From positions 1,116,001 through 1,180,000 of the forward strand of contig CP102272.1 of assembly GCA_025149125.1 (NCBI GenBank): 64,000 bases of DNA, in the 5' to 3' direction. The notes under the pieces are model-generated. The model searched no databases. It saw nothing but the letters and a program-made list of their open reading frames with translations, and was not told the origin of the DNA. Below, piece by piece: positions 8,628 through 16,971 of this stretch (the stretch's first letter is position 1; each line of letters starts with the position of its first letter). A program made the position numbers and the translations under genes. Source of the DNA: [Clostridium] asparagiforme DSM 15981. GTDB lineage: Bacteria; Bacillota; Clostridia; Lachnospirales; Lachnospiraceae.

Positions 8628-8678
8628 CAAAGAGTTCACAGCTGTCAATCAAGGGTTGATAGCGAGTGGGCTCTTTTT
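8628..8678 (+). terminator. intrinsic terminator after the LysR gene
   Basis: A nested stem: AAGAG pairs with CTCTT outside, and GCTGTCAA with TTGATAGC inside (one G-U pair), followed by a T tract. It separates the LysR transcript from the next gene. Confidence 0.7.
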
Positions 8679-8775
8679 TGATTATAATATTGTTAAATAA
8701 TAATCAATGTATGGGCCCAAACGGAATGGAGCATTTTCCCCGTCCCCGGAGTCCCGTAACAAGAGGAGGAATTTT

Positions 8776-10767
8776 ATGAGGTACAAAAACTTATTTACCC
8801 CGGTAAAGATCGGTTCCCTCATCATCAAAAACCGCTTTGCCATGGCGCCCATGGGGCCGCTGGGGCTGTCCGATTCCCAGGGGGGCTTCAACCAGCGCGG
8901 AATCGATTACTACACGGAACGCGCCAAGGGCGGCACCGGCCTGATCATCACGGGCGTCACCTTTTCCGATGGAAAGGTGGAACCCCAGAGTATGCCAAAC
9001 TGTCCCAACTCTACCTTCAACCCCGTGCATTTCATCCGCACCAGCAAGGAAATGACGGAGCGGGTTCACGCCTACGGCAGCAAAATGTTCCTGATGATGT
9101 CCGCGGGCTTCGGCCGTGTGACCATCCCCACCAACCTGGGCGAATTCCCGCCCGTGGCCCCCTCGGCCATCCCCCACCGGTGGCTGGACAAGACCTGCCG
9201 CCCCCTGACAAAGGAGGAGATTCACAGCATCGTGAAGTCCTTCGGCGACGGAGCGTACAACGCCAAGCGGGGTGGATTTGACGGCGTGGCCATCCACGCG
9301 GTACACGAGGGCTATCTGCTGGACCAGTTCGCCATCTCCATGTTCAACCGGCGGGACGACGAGTACGGCGGCTCCCTGGAGAACCGCCTGCGCTTTGCCA
9401 GGGAAGTGGTGGAGGAGATCAAGGCCCGCTGCGGCCAGGATTTCCCGGTGATCCTGCGCTTCAGCGTGAAGAGCATGATCAAGGACTGGCGGGAAGGCGC
9501 TCTTCCGGGCGAGGAGTTTGAGGAAAAGGGCAGGGACGTGGAGGAGGGGCTTGAAGCGGCGAAGCTGCTGGTACAGTACGGTTACGACGCCCTGGACACC
9601 GATGTGGGCACCTACGACGCCTGGTGGTGGAACCATCCGCCGATGTACCAGGAGAAGGGACTTTACCGCCCCTACTGCAAGCTGGTCAAGGAGGCCGTGG
9701 ATGTGCCGGTTCTCTGCGCGGGCCGCATGGACGATCCGGAAATGGCTTCGGCCTCCATTGAGAACGGCGATTGCGACATGATCAGCCTGGGACGCCCGCT
9801 GCTGGCGGACCCGGATTATGTAAACAAGCTGCGGGCCGGCCGGGTCTGTGAGATCCGTCCCTGCATCTCCTGTCAGGAGGGCTGCATGGGCCGCATCCAG
9901 GAGTATTCCATGATTAACTGCGCCGTGAATCCTCAGGCAGCCAGGGAGCGGGTTACCGCCTACGAGCCGGTGGTGCGGGCCAAGAAGGTTATGGTGATCG
10001 GCGGAGGCGTGGCCGGCTGCGAGGCGGCCAGAGTGCTGGCGGTACGGGGCCACAAACCGGAGCTTTTTGAGAAGGGAAACCGCCTGGGCGGCAACCTGAT
10101 TCCGGGCGGCGCGCCGGAGTTTAAGGAGGACGACCTGGCGCTGGCGAAATGGTACGAGACGCAGTTGGAGATTCTTGGAGTTCCGGTACGCCTGAACGCT
10201 GAGGTAAAGAAAGAGGATGTGACGGCGGGCGGTTACGACGCGGTGGTGGTGGCCACCGGTTCCGCGCCCAAGGTATTTTCCCTGGGAGACGACGGGAAGG
10301 TGTACACCGCCGCTCAGGTGCTGACCGGCGAAACGGACTGCGGCGATACGACGGTGGTTATAGGCGGCGGCCTGGTGGGCTGCGAGACGGCCCTGTGGCT
10401 GGCGCAGCACGGGAAAAAGGTGACCATTGTGGAGGCGCTTGACAAGCTGTTGGCCGTGAACGGCCCTCTGTGCCACGCAAACAAGGATATGCTGGAGCGC
10501 CTGGTGCCTTACCACGGCGTGGAGACGGTGACGTCTGCCAGGGTGACAGGCTACGCGGAGGGCGTGCTCACCGCGGTTTGCGGGGGGAAGGAACGGCAGA
10601 TTCCCTGCGACAGTGTGATCCTGGCCGTTGGATACCGGGAGGAGGACACCCTGTACCGCGAGCTGGAGTTTGAGGTGCCGGAGATTTATCTGCTGGGAGA
10701 TGCGAAGAAGGTGTCCAATATCATGTATGCGATCTGGGATGCCTTTGAGGTGGCGAATCATATATAA
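8776..10767 (+). CDS. Old Yellow Enzyme / 2,4-dienoyl-CoA reductase-like flavoprotein
   Basis: A 663-residue three-part flavoenzyme. An FMN-binding TIM barrel (about 1-345) carries the HAVHEGYLLDQF motif with the active-site His pair. An iron-sulfur motif C363-x2-C366-x3-C370-x11-C382 would hold a 4Fe-4S cluster. A C-terminal FAD/NAD(P)H unit has two dinucleotide motifs (VIGGGVAGCEAA and VVIGGGLVGCETA). This matches FadH, trimethylamine dehydrogenase and the clostridial enoate/bile-acid/NADH:flavin reductases. Such enzymes reduce activated C=C bonds with electrons passed NAD(P)H-FAD-FeS-FMN. The substrate is not evident. The ATG is set by AGGAGGAATTTT. Confidence 0.9.
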   Translation: MRYKNLFTPVKIGSLIIKNRFAMAPMGPLGLSDSQGGFNQRGIDYYTERAKGGTGLIITGVTFSDGKVEPQSMPNCPNSTFNPVHFIRTSKEMTERVHAYGSKMFLMMSAGFGRVTIPTNLGEFPPVAPSAIPHRWLDKTCRPLTKEEIHSIVKSFGDGAYNAKRGGFDGVAIHAVHEGYLLDQFAISMFNRRDDEYGGSLENRLRFAREVVEEIKARCGQDFPVILRFSVKSMIKDWREGALPGEEFEEKGRDVEEGLEAAKLLVQYGYDALDTDVGTYDAWWWNHPPMYQEKGLYRPYCKLVKEAVDVPVLCAGRMDDPEMASASIENGDCDMISLGRPLLADPDYVNKLRAGRVCEIRPCISCQEGCMGRIQEYSMINCAVNPQAARERVTAYEPVVRAKKVMVIGGGVAGCEAARVLAVRGHKPELFEKGNRLGGNLIPGGAPEFKEDDLALAKWYETQLEILGVPVRLNAEVKKEDVTAGGYDAVVVATGSAPKVFSLGDDGKVYTAAQVLTGETDCGDTTVVIGGGLVGCETALWLAQHGKKVTIVEALDKLLAVNGPLCHANKDMLERLVPYHGVETVTSARVTGYAEGVLTAVCGGKERQIPCDSVILAVGYREEDTLYRELEFEVPEIYLLGDAKKVSNIMYAIWDAFEVANHI

Positions 10768-10787
10768 GGGATGGCGGGCCGGCCGTG

Positions 10788-10822
10788 GGGCGGACAGGAA
10801 ATGTGAACTGTCCGCCCTTTTT
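10788..10822 (+). terminator. intrinsic terminator after the Old Yellow Enzyme gene
   Basis: Perfect 10-bp arms GGGCGGACAG (10788-10797) and CTGTCCGCCC (10808-10817) followed by five T. It lies between convergent genes and works in the plus direction. Confidence 0.9.
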
Positions 10823-10831
10823 CCGCCTAAA

Positions 10832-12286
10832 TTAGAACCGGGGTTCCGGCACCGGGAGGCCGGAGGCGCCTCGGACGCCCAATTCTTCGAGACGGGCGGC
10901 GGCAAAGCGGAATTCGCAGAGCAGCATTTTTTCTAAATCGTTTGACAGGCGTTTCCCATCGCCTTGCGTTATGCCCTCCAGAAGAGAATTGATATAGGGA
11001 AGGTAAAAACCGTTGATCTGCTCCCGGGAACCGTGCAGGCTGCGCAGCGGATATCCCCAGATCAGGATTTTGAGCAGCTGGCGGTAGATTTCCCTCACCG
11101 CCCGGACCGGTGAAAATTGGGGAATGACTTCGAGGGAATCAAATACCACCGACTCATACCGCCCGCTTTCTTTCAGGTCCAGCAGACGCTTCCGCCACCA
11201 CCGGACGGCCGGGGCATCCATGGCGTCAAAGGTGATTTCCAGGCATGCGCCGCAGGTCAGGGTCAGGATTTGCAGGCTCTGGGCAAAGTCCAGCAGCCGT
11301 TTCTGGATAACCGGCCGGGAAAAATCACAATTCCGGCTGCTGTCCGCTGCGCTCAGCACCTGTGTGCCGACTCCGTTGATGGAACGGGTGGCGCCCAGTT
11401 GATTGAGCAGCGTCAGGGTGCGCCGGACCGTGGTGACGGAGACCCGCTTCTCTTCCCCTATTTTAGCCGGGGAGGGAAGAAACTGTTCCGTCTGGTAACG
11501 GCCAAGGTGAATTTCATTCAGCAGACCCAGGGCCAGGGAATAGCAGCGCTGGGACGATTTTTCATAGGCGTTCCAGTAAAAGGAAACGGGCTCTTTGTCC
11601 GGCTTTATGGCGATTCGGTCTGCGTAAAACTGGCGTATGGCCGAGGTGAGCTGGTTCTGATAGGCCGCGACTGCCTGCCACAGCCCGTTCCAATCCTTCC
11701 GGCGGCAGAGGCCGATCATATCGAGCAGGGGGCCGTCGCCGTCCTCAAAAGCGGCCAGGTTCTCCGGCAGACTCAAAAAGGGCGCCTGATAAAACAGGAA
11801 CGCCTGCCAGACAAGTCTCAGCAGCAGGTCGTTGTTCAGCGCTCCATAAATCAGACGGACGTGCCGGACCATAACGTACGGGGGAAGCGTTTCCGGCCGG
11901 AGGCAGAGGCGTTCCAATTCGTCAAGCTGTTTTGGTCCGGCATTTTTCAGGGCAAACCACTGGGCATGGCTGAACAGCGGGCCCAGAGATTGGCACAGAT
12001 CGGCCACCGCATCCCTGCGCAGGGCGAAGAACGTCTGAATGTGTTCCTCAAATTCCTCCTGTTGAAACCGCACGGCCACGGCTGCTCCGGCCTTTTTGGT
12101 CAGCGTGATGTAACCATTTTGCTTTAGCTGAAGATAGGCGGCGCGGACCGTATCAAGGGAAACGGAAAGCCACCTGGCGGTCTCCTCCATTTTCGGCAGC
12201 GGGTCTCCAAACCGGTAAGTGCCAAATTCGATCTGCGCTGCCAGCAAGCTGTATACAATCTGATACAATTCTGATCCGTTCTTCAA
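10832..12286 (-). CDS. GntR-family regulator with two winged-helix domains
   Basis: A 484-residue protein, roughly twice the length of a simple GntR regulator. Residues 1-72 form a first GntR winged helix (LPKMEETARWLSVSLDTVRA). A helical middle region follows. A second GntR-like winged helix lies near residues 260-315 (FLPSPAKIGEEKRVSVTTVR, ending NGVGTQV), then another helical region. No aminotransferase domain is present, so it is not an MocR protein. It faces the Old Yellow Enzyme gene tail to tail. Tandem DNA-binding domains in one chain are unusual; the target and effector are unknown. Confidence 0.8.
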   Translation of the reverse strand: MKNGSELYQIVYSLLAAQIEFGTYRFGDPLPKMEETARWLSVSLDTVRAAYLQLKQNGYITLTKKAGAAVAVRFQQEEFEEHIQTFFALRRDAVADLCQSLGPLFSHAQWFALKNAGPKQLDELERLCLRPETLPPYVMVRHVRLIYGALNNDLLLRLVWQAFLFYQAPFLSLPENLAAFEDGDGPLLDMIGLCRRKDWNGLWQAVAAYQNQLTSAIRQFYADRIAIKPDKEPVSFYWNAYEKSSQRCYSLALGLLNEIHLGRYQTEQFLPSPAKIGEEKRVSVTTVRRTLTLLNQLGATRSINGVGTQVLSAADSSRNCDFSRPVIQKRLLDFAQSLQILTLTCGACLEITFDAMDAPAVRWWRKRLLDLKESGRYESVVFDSLEVIPQFSPVRAVREIYRQLLKILIWGYPLRSLHGSREQINGFYLPYINSLLEGITQGDGKRLSNDLEKMLLCEFRFAAARLEELGVRGASGLPVPEPRF

Positions 12287-12409
12287 TCGTTTGTCCCTCC
12301 CCGATCCATCTCTGCGGCATAAGCGCCCGCGCCTTCCGCCGTAAGGATATCATAACATGTTTACGAGGTAGTTGCCAGTTGTTTGGCCGGCGCCGGCTTT
12401 TGCAATGAT

Positions 12410-13318
12410 TCAATCGTAGGAATTTTTTACCAGCCGGGTCAACTCTTCCAATGCGCCGGAAGGTACGGTCTGGCTTTTTGTGATGGCGGTAAAATGCCAT
12501 TGGATTCCACGGTCGTCGTCAAAGGACAGGTATTGCAGACCCTGTCCGCCCTGAGGCAGGGGCATGGACGGAGCGATGGTGATTCCGATGCCGCGCCGCA
12601 CGGCGGAGTAGATATACTGCAAAGAGGCGATCTCCAGCACAGTGTTGGGGGTGAGGTTGTAGTGATCGAAGAGCATCCGCACATACTGCCCCGTATTCAT
12701 GCGGATGTCCGCCATGATAAAGGGAAATTCAGCCCAGTCGGACATGGATACATAGGGATAGGAGTAACCGTCCCTGGGCCGGGCCTTTTCCAGAAGAGGG
12801 TGACCTTCGGGCACTACCAGCACCATCTCCTCCCTGGCAATGTCCGTGTACCGGAGATAGGGCCGTTCCGCTGAGTTGCTGGCGAACACGATGTCCAGCT
12901 CGTCGTTCTCCATCTGATCCAGAAGCTGGGCTTTGGCACCGAGGCACAGGGTGAAGCAGGCATGGGGGTAGCGCCGGGTCATTTCCCCCAGAATCCGGTC
13001 GATAAAAAACTCGCCCCGGCCGGCGGAGGTTCCGATGCGCACGGAGCCGCGGCTTTTGTCCCGCAGGGATTTCACATTTTTGTTCAGTTGGTCGTTGAGC
13101 GCTATAATCTGACGGGCTTTCTCCACACAGGTCTGCCCGGCGGGGGTCGGGATCATTTTCTTGCCTACCCGGTAGAACAGGGGCGTGTCAAATTCCGCCT
13201 CGATCTTTTTCAGGAATTTTGTCAGGGTGGGCTGGGAGAGGTAGAGGCGGGCGGCGGCCTTGGAAATGCTCTCCTGAGCCGCGATCTCCGCAATGTACTC
13301 GAAATCTTTGATATTCAC
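12410..13318 (-). CDS. LysR family transcriptional regulator
   Basis: A 302-residue LysR regulator: HTH in residues 1-60 (SISKAAARLYLSQPTLTKFL), effector domain from about residue 90. It begins with GTG preceded by GGAGCG. It is divergent from the metallo-hydrolase/SLC13-type transporter operon with only about 115 bp between them. That is the usual position of a LysR activator of the divergent genes, with the operon's substrate or product as a likely co-inducer (inference). Confidence 0.9.
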   Translation of the reverse strand: MNIKDFEYIAEIAAQESISKAAARLYLSQPTLTKFLKKIEAEFDTPLFYRVGKKMIPTPAGQTCVEKARQIIALNDQLNKNVKSLRDKSRGSVRIGTSAGRGEFFIDRILGEMTRRYPHACFTLCLGAKAQLLDQMENDELDIVFASNSAERPYLRYTDIAREEMVLVVPEGHPLLEKARPRDGYSYPYVSMSDWAEFPFIMADIRMNTGQYVRMLFDHYNLTPNTVLEIASLQYIYSAVRRGIGITIAPSMPLPQGGQGLQYLSFDDDRGIQWHFTAITKSQTVPSGALEELTRLVKNSYD

Positions 13319-13375
13319 GGCAAACGCTCCTTTATATTAATTACTTTTGGCTATTATATCATGGTTATAATGAAT

Positions 13376-13404
13376 TTGATTTATATATAGGTCTATCTTA
13401 TAAT
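13376..13404 (+). promoter_or_regulatory. promoter of the metallo-hydrolase/transporter operon
   Basis: TTGATT (13376-13381) and TATAAT (13399-13404) with a 17-bp spacer, about 30 bp before the ATG. On the opposite strand a TATAAT-like box at 13353-13358 could serve the LysR gene. The AT-rich interval between is where a LysR protein would bind. Confidence 0.7.
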
Positions 13405-13433
13405 AAGCGTGAAGAAAAGGAAAGGGGATTGCA

Positions 13434-14300
13434 ATGGATTTAGAAAAATATAAAAAGAATTATCAGGAAATCGAGGCGTTCCAGCAGACTAAAAATCTGG
13501 ACTATTACGCTCACCCGGCAAGGTATTACGTGAAACCGTTTAAAATTGTGGGAAATGTCTACTATATCGGGGACTCCAAGGTCTGCTCCCACCTGATCGA
13601 CACGGGGGACGGACTGATCATGTTCGACAGCGGATTCCAGCACTCCGTCCATCTGCTGGTGCAGGCGGTCTGGGAAGCGGGGTTCAACCCGGCGGACATC
13701 AAGTATCTGATCCATTCCCACGAGCACTTTGACCACATCGGGGCGGCGGACGAGTTCCGGGACCTCTACGGCTGCAAGCTGGCCATCAGCCGGGCCGGGG
13801 CGGACATCATGCGGGAGCGGCCGGAGCTGGTCTATTTAAAGGCATGCCCGAACCCCTATGCCACGCTGTTTACGCCGGATCTGGAGCTGGAGGACGGTCA
13901 GGTGCTGACGCTGGGAAATACCAGCATCCGCTGCGTGCTGACGCCGGGACATTCTCCGGGTGTCATGAGCTTTTTCTTCGACACCTGCGAGGACGGGCGG
14001 ACCTACCATGTGGGGTATTTCGGCGGAGCCGGGTTCAACACGCTGTACCGGGAAAAGCTGTTGGAGGATAAGCTTCCCCTCTCCATGCGGGAGACGTTCC
14101 TGGAGTCCTTGCAGAAGGTGCGGGAATACCCGGTGGACGTGGTGCTGGGGAACCACCCGCGGCAGAACGAGACGCTGGCCAAGCGGGAGCAGATGCTGCG
14201 GGAGCCGGGAACCAATCCGTTTGTGGATCCGGGAGAATGGAAGCGGTTTGTGGACCAGCTGACGGGACAGTTCAGGGAGTTTATGGAAGCGGGAAATTAG
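13434..14300 (+). CDS. metallo-beta-lactamase-fold hydrolase
   Basis: A 288-residue MBL-fold protein. The metal-binding motif HSHEHFDH is at residues 94-101, followed by the downstream metal ligands in LTPGHSPG and GNHP. The spacing of the motifs resembles subclass B3-like enzymes, but there is no signal peptide, so it is cytoplasmic and unlikely to be an antibiotic-resistance enzyme. Many such proteins open lactones or thioesters. Its 26-bp distance from the SLC13-type transporter gene suggests it hydrolyses the compound that carrier brings in. Confidence 0.87.
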   Translation: MDLEKYKKNYQEIEAFQQTKNLDYYAHPARYYVKPFKIVGNVYYIGDSKVCSHLIDTGDGLIMFDSGFQHSVHLLVQAVWEAGFNPADIKYLIHSHEHFDHIGAADEFRDLYGCKLAISRAGADIMRERPELVYLKACPNPYATLFTPDLELEDGQVLTLGNTSIRCVLTPGHSPGVMSFFFDTCEDGRTYHVGYFGGAGFNTLYREKLLEDKLPLSMRETFLESLQKVREYPVDVVLGNHPRQNETLAKREQMLREPGTNPFVDPGEWKRFVDQLTGQFREFMEAGN

Positions 14301-14326
14301 ACAAGAGATAAAGGGGGATATTTGCC

Positions 14327-15592
14327 ATGACAATGCAGGCAGTTTTGACGGCGGTAATATTATTGGTTGTAACGTATATGTTTTTCAGCCCGCGCTTTCC
14401 CAACGCGGTGGTGGCTACGGTGGGAGCCATTGCGGTGGCGCTGACGGGCACGGTGGCGTTTAAGTCCGTGTTTACCTATTATGCGTCCACCTCCATCGTG
14501 CTGATGGCGGGTATGATGATCATCGGCGGCGGTATGTTCCATACAGGATTTGCGGGCTGGATGGGAAATTCCATCGTAAAGCTCACCGGAAGAGGGGAAC
14601 GCAGTATTCAGATCGTAGCCATTCTGGCGGGCGGAATCATGTCCTCGGTGTGCAGCGGTTCCGCGTCCCTGATGATCCTGTACCCGATTCTCTGCTCCAT
14701 CTGCCTGGCCTCGAACCTGTCCATCAACCGGGTTCTGCTGCCCATGTTTGCGGGGATCGGTTTTGGCACCTTTATGACGCTGGCAGGGTCCGGCATGTGT
14801 TCCACCACGGCCTCCATTCTCATCGAGAGCGGCTACGAGGGCTGGGAGTTCTTCTCGCCGACCACGGTGGGACTTCCAAGGGCGGTGATTTATTTTGTGA
14901 TTCTGCTGTTTTTTATGGGTAGGGTGCTGCCGGACAAATTTGTGAAGCCGGATGAGGCGGAGGCCGCCAAGTCCGCCGGGCTGCCGGACAAGCTGAACGG
15001 GAAAATGATCACTTCCGGTCTGATTCTGGTGCTTACGGTGATCGGCATGGTGGTGAACTCGCCGGTATGTCCCATGTACATCTGCGCTGCCATCGGCGCG
15101 GTGGCAGCGGTGCTGACGGGCTGCCTGAACCAAAAGCAGATGTTTGCCAGCATCAACTGGTCCACGGTGTTTATGATCGGCGGCATGACCGCGGTGGCAA
15201 AGGGCGTGGAGGCCAGCGGCCTGGGCGCTGTGATTGCGGATTCCATCATGAACCTGGTGGGAGCGGACTCCTCACCGCTTCTGATCGTATTCGTGATCTT
15301 CCTGGTGACCGGCGTGATCACCCAGTTCATGTCCAACAACGCGGCGGTGGCCCTGATGGCGCCCATCGGCATCGCCATCGCAGAGGCCATGGGCATCGCG
15401 CCCCACGCATTTGTCATGGCTGCGCTGTTCGGCAGCGGAATCTGCTGCCTGACTCCCATGGCCACGCCGATTATGGCCTTTGTCATGGAAGGCGGACATT
15501 ATACGCCCAGGGATATTTTCCGCTGGGGACTGCTTGAGGGGCTGGCCAGTTTGGCGGCGGCGATGGTGTTTATCCCGATCTTCTGGCTGTGA
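14327..15592 (+). CDS. SLC13/DASS-like anion transporter
   Basis: A 421-residue membrane protein with about eleven hydrophobic segments in two inverted halves. The serine/asparagine-rich re-entrant motifs CSGSASL (first half) and MSNNAAVALMAPI (second half) match the sodium- and carboxylate-binding hairpins of divalent anion:sodium symporters. The likely cargo is a di- or tricarboxylate or related anion. It is the second gene of the metallo-hydrolase operon and is followed by a strong terminator. Confidence 0.8.
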   Translation: MTMQAVLTAVILLVVTYMFFSPRFPNAVVATVGAIAVALTGTVAFKSVFTYYASTSIVLMAGMMIIGGGMFHTGFAGWMGNSIVKLTGRGERSIQIVAILAGGIMSSVCSGSASLMILYPILCSICLASNLSINRVLLPMFAGIGFGTFMTLAGSGMCSTTASILIESGYEGWEFFSPTTVGLPRAVIYFVILLFFMGRVLPDKFVKPDEAEAAKSAGLPDKLNGKMITSGLILVLTVIGMVVNSPVCPMYICAAIGAVAAVLTGCLNQKQMFASINWSTVFMIGGMTAVAKGVEASGLGAVIADSIMNLVGADSSPLLIVFVIFLVTGVITQFMSNNAAVALMAPIGIAIAEAMGIAPHAFVMAALFGSGICCLTPMATPIMAFVMEGGHYTPRDIFRWGLLEGLASLAAAMVFIPIFWL

Positions 15593-15618
15593 TTGGGGAT
15601 AAGTAGAAAAAATGACGG

Positions 15619-15659
15619 CGGAGCGGTGGATTCCTGTAGAGGGAGGCCGCTCCGTTTTT
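15619..15659 (+). terminator. intrinsic terminator after the SLC13-type transporter
   Basis: Perfect 8-bp arms CGGAGCGG (15619-15626) and CCGCTCCG (15647-15654) followed by five T. Confidence 0.85.
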
Positions 15660-15839
15660 AGGTTTTGCGCGGCCTGCATTGTCGTTCTAAAACCTCTTGC
15701 ATTTCCGGCCTCTCTGTGATATTCTCAGATCACAACGCGCGGGAAGGTCGTTTCCCGCAGACATTCGGGATAATCTGGCAGGTCTGCCATATTTACCCTT
15801 GATTTGGTTGAAAATTTCATAAGAGAAGGAGCGGATAAT

Positions 15840-16859
15840 GTGGCGGAAGAAGATTACAGCGTGAACAAGCTCATGCGCAACTCCGTGCGGTTTGCCGATT
15901 TGTACAACGGCACTGTGTTCCGGGGGAAGCAGGTGCTAAAGCCCGAGGACCTGTCGGACGTGCCGGATGAGAACGGTATCGCGATCGTGGGGCTTGACGG
16001 AAAGCGGCGGCTGATCAGGCGCAGCCGGGATGTGATTAAGAAAGCTTCCTTCGGGGCGTACTTTGTGTTGCTGGCGGAGGAAAATCAGGACAAAGTGCAC
16101 TATGCCATGCCGGTGAGAAGCATGCTTTACGACGCCCTGGAATATACCGAGCAGGTGGAGGCCTTAAAGCGGCGCCATAGGGAGTGCGGGGACAGATTGG
16201 AGGGGGATGCATTTCTCTCGGGTATTACCAGGGACGACCGGATTATGCCGGTGGTAACCCTGACCGTATACCACGGCGCAAAGCCCTGGGACGGCCCCAG
16301 GTCCCTGTACGATATGCTGGAAATGGACCGGGATTCCAAGGAGTGGGAGGCGTTAAAGGAGGTGCTCCCGGATTACCGGCTGAACTTGGTGGAACTGAAT
16401 AATATGCAGCATTTGGAGCGGTTCAGGAGCAGTTTACAACCTATTTTCACTGTGTTAAAATATAACCGTAAGGATAAGCGTAAATTCTATGAATATCTGG
16501 AGAATCACCGGGAAGAGCTGCGGAAGATGGACGACGATTCGGTGCGCGCCATGCTGGCGCTTTTGGGGGAGCAGAAGCGTTTGCTTAGAATGCTGGAGCT
16601 GCCCGGAGGTGAGGGAAAGGAGCGGATGGATGTGTATAATGCGATTGATGAGTTGATTGCGGATGGGAGAGAAGAAGGGAAGGCTGAAGGCAAAGCAGAA
16701 GGTAGGGTAGAAGGCAAAGCGATAGGGCTGGAGCTGGGCCAGAAGCGTGTAAACGAGCTGATTCTGCTTCTCGCCCGCGCCGGCCGAACACAGGATATGA
16801 TCCGGGCTGCCGGGGACCGGCAGTATCAGGAGAAGCTGTTTGAGGAGTTTGGTATTTAG
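15840..16859 (+). CDS. Rpn family recombination-promoting nuclease / PD-(D/E)XK transposase-like protein
   Basis: About 339 residues of a protein type abundant in Lachnospiraceae. The N-terminal domain (NKLMRNSVRFADLYNG... LSDVPDENGIAIVGLDGKRR... YFVLLAEENQDKVHYAMPVR) corresponds to the PD-(D/E)XK nuclease fold of the Rpn/YhgA-like family. The C-terminal tail carries four EGKAEG-type repeats before a short helical end, as in other members. GTG is chosen as start because AAGGAG lies eight bases upstream; a TTG twelve codons earlier lacks a ribosome site. Family members act as DNA nucleases that can stimulate RecA-independent recombination; the role here is inferred. Confidence 0.75.
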   Translation: MAEEDYSVNKLMRNSVRFADLYNGTVFRGKQVLKPEDLSDVPDENGIAIVGLDGKRRLIRRSRDVIKKASFGAYFVLLAEENQDKVHYAMPVRSMLYDALEYTEQVEALKRRHRECGDRLEGDAFLSGITRDDRIMPVVTLTVYHGAKPWDGPRSLYDMLEMDRDSKEWEALKEVLPDYRLNLVELNNMQHLERFRSSLQPIFTVLKYNRKDKRKFYEYLENHREELRKMDDDSVRAMLALLGEQKRLLRMLELPGGEGKERMDVYNAIDELIADGREEGKAEGKAEGRVEGKAIGLELGQKRVNELILLLARAGRTQDMIRAAGDRQYQEKLFEEFGI

Positions 16860-16893
16860 TCGTAGAGATTACCTGCTAGAACCGGCGGGACAT

Positions 16894-16918
16894 GTGGGCG
16901 GTGGGACAGACCGCCCAC
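16894..16918 (+). terminator. hairpin after the Rpn-type gene
   Basis: Perfect 9-bp GC-rich arms GTGGGCGGT and ACCGCCCAC around a 7-nt loop, followed by a weak TTATAT tail. Probably a terminator. Confidence 0.6.
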
Positions 16919-16930
16919 TTATATGTCTGT

Positions 16931-16955
16931 AAACTCTCAAACGATTTGAGAGTTT
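16931..16955 (+). promoter_or_regulatory. long perfect dyad before the MerR-type gene
   Basis: An 11-bp arm AAACTCTCAAA and its exact complement surround a 3-nt centre, ending 16 bp before the MerR start codon. The length, the symmetry and the closeness to a MerR gene suggest a regulator-binding dyad (autoregulation). An RNA hairpin hiding the leader is an alternative. Confidence 0.6.
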
Positions 16956-16971
16956 GGAAAGGGGAGCAACC

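Noticed and set aside
8791..10905. 704-codon open frame on the minus strand opposite the Old Yellow Enzyme
   Set aside because: It lies fully across a gene with intact motifs, has no family motif and no ribosome site. GC-rich genes with few minus-strand stops often give such shadows.
13434..14300. Beta-lactam resistance enzyme
   Set aside because: No signal peptide, and the operon context with a carboxylate-type carrier suggests metabolic hydrolysis.
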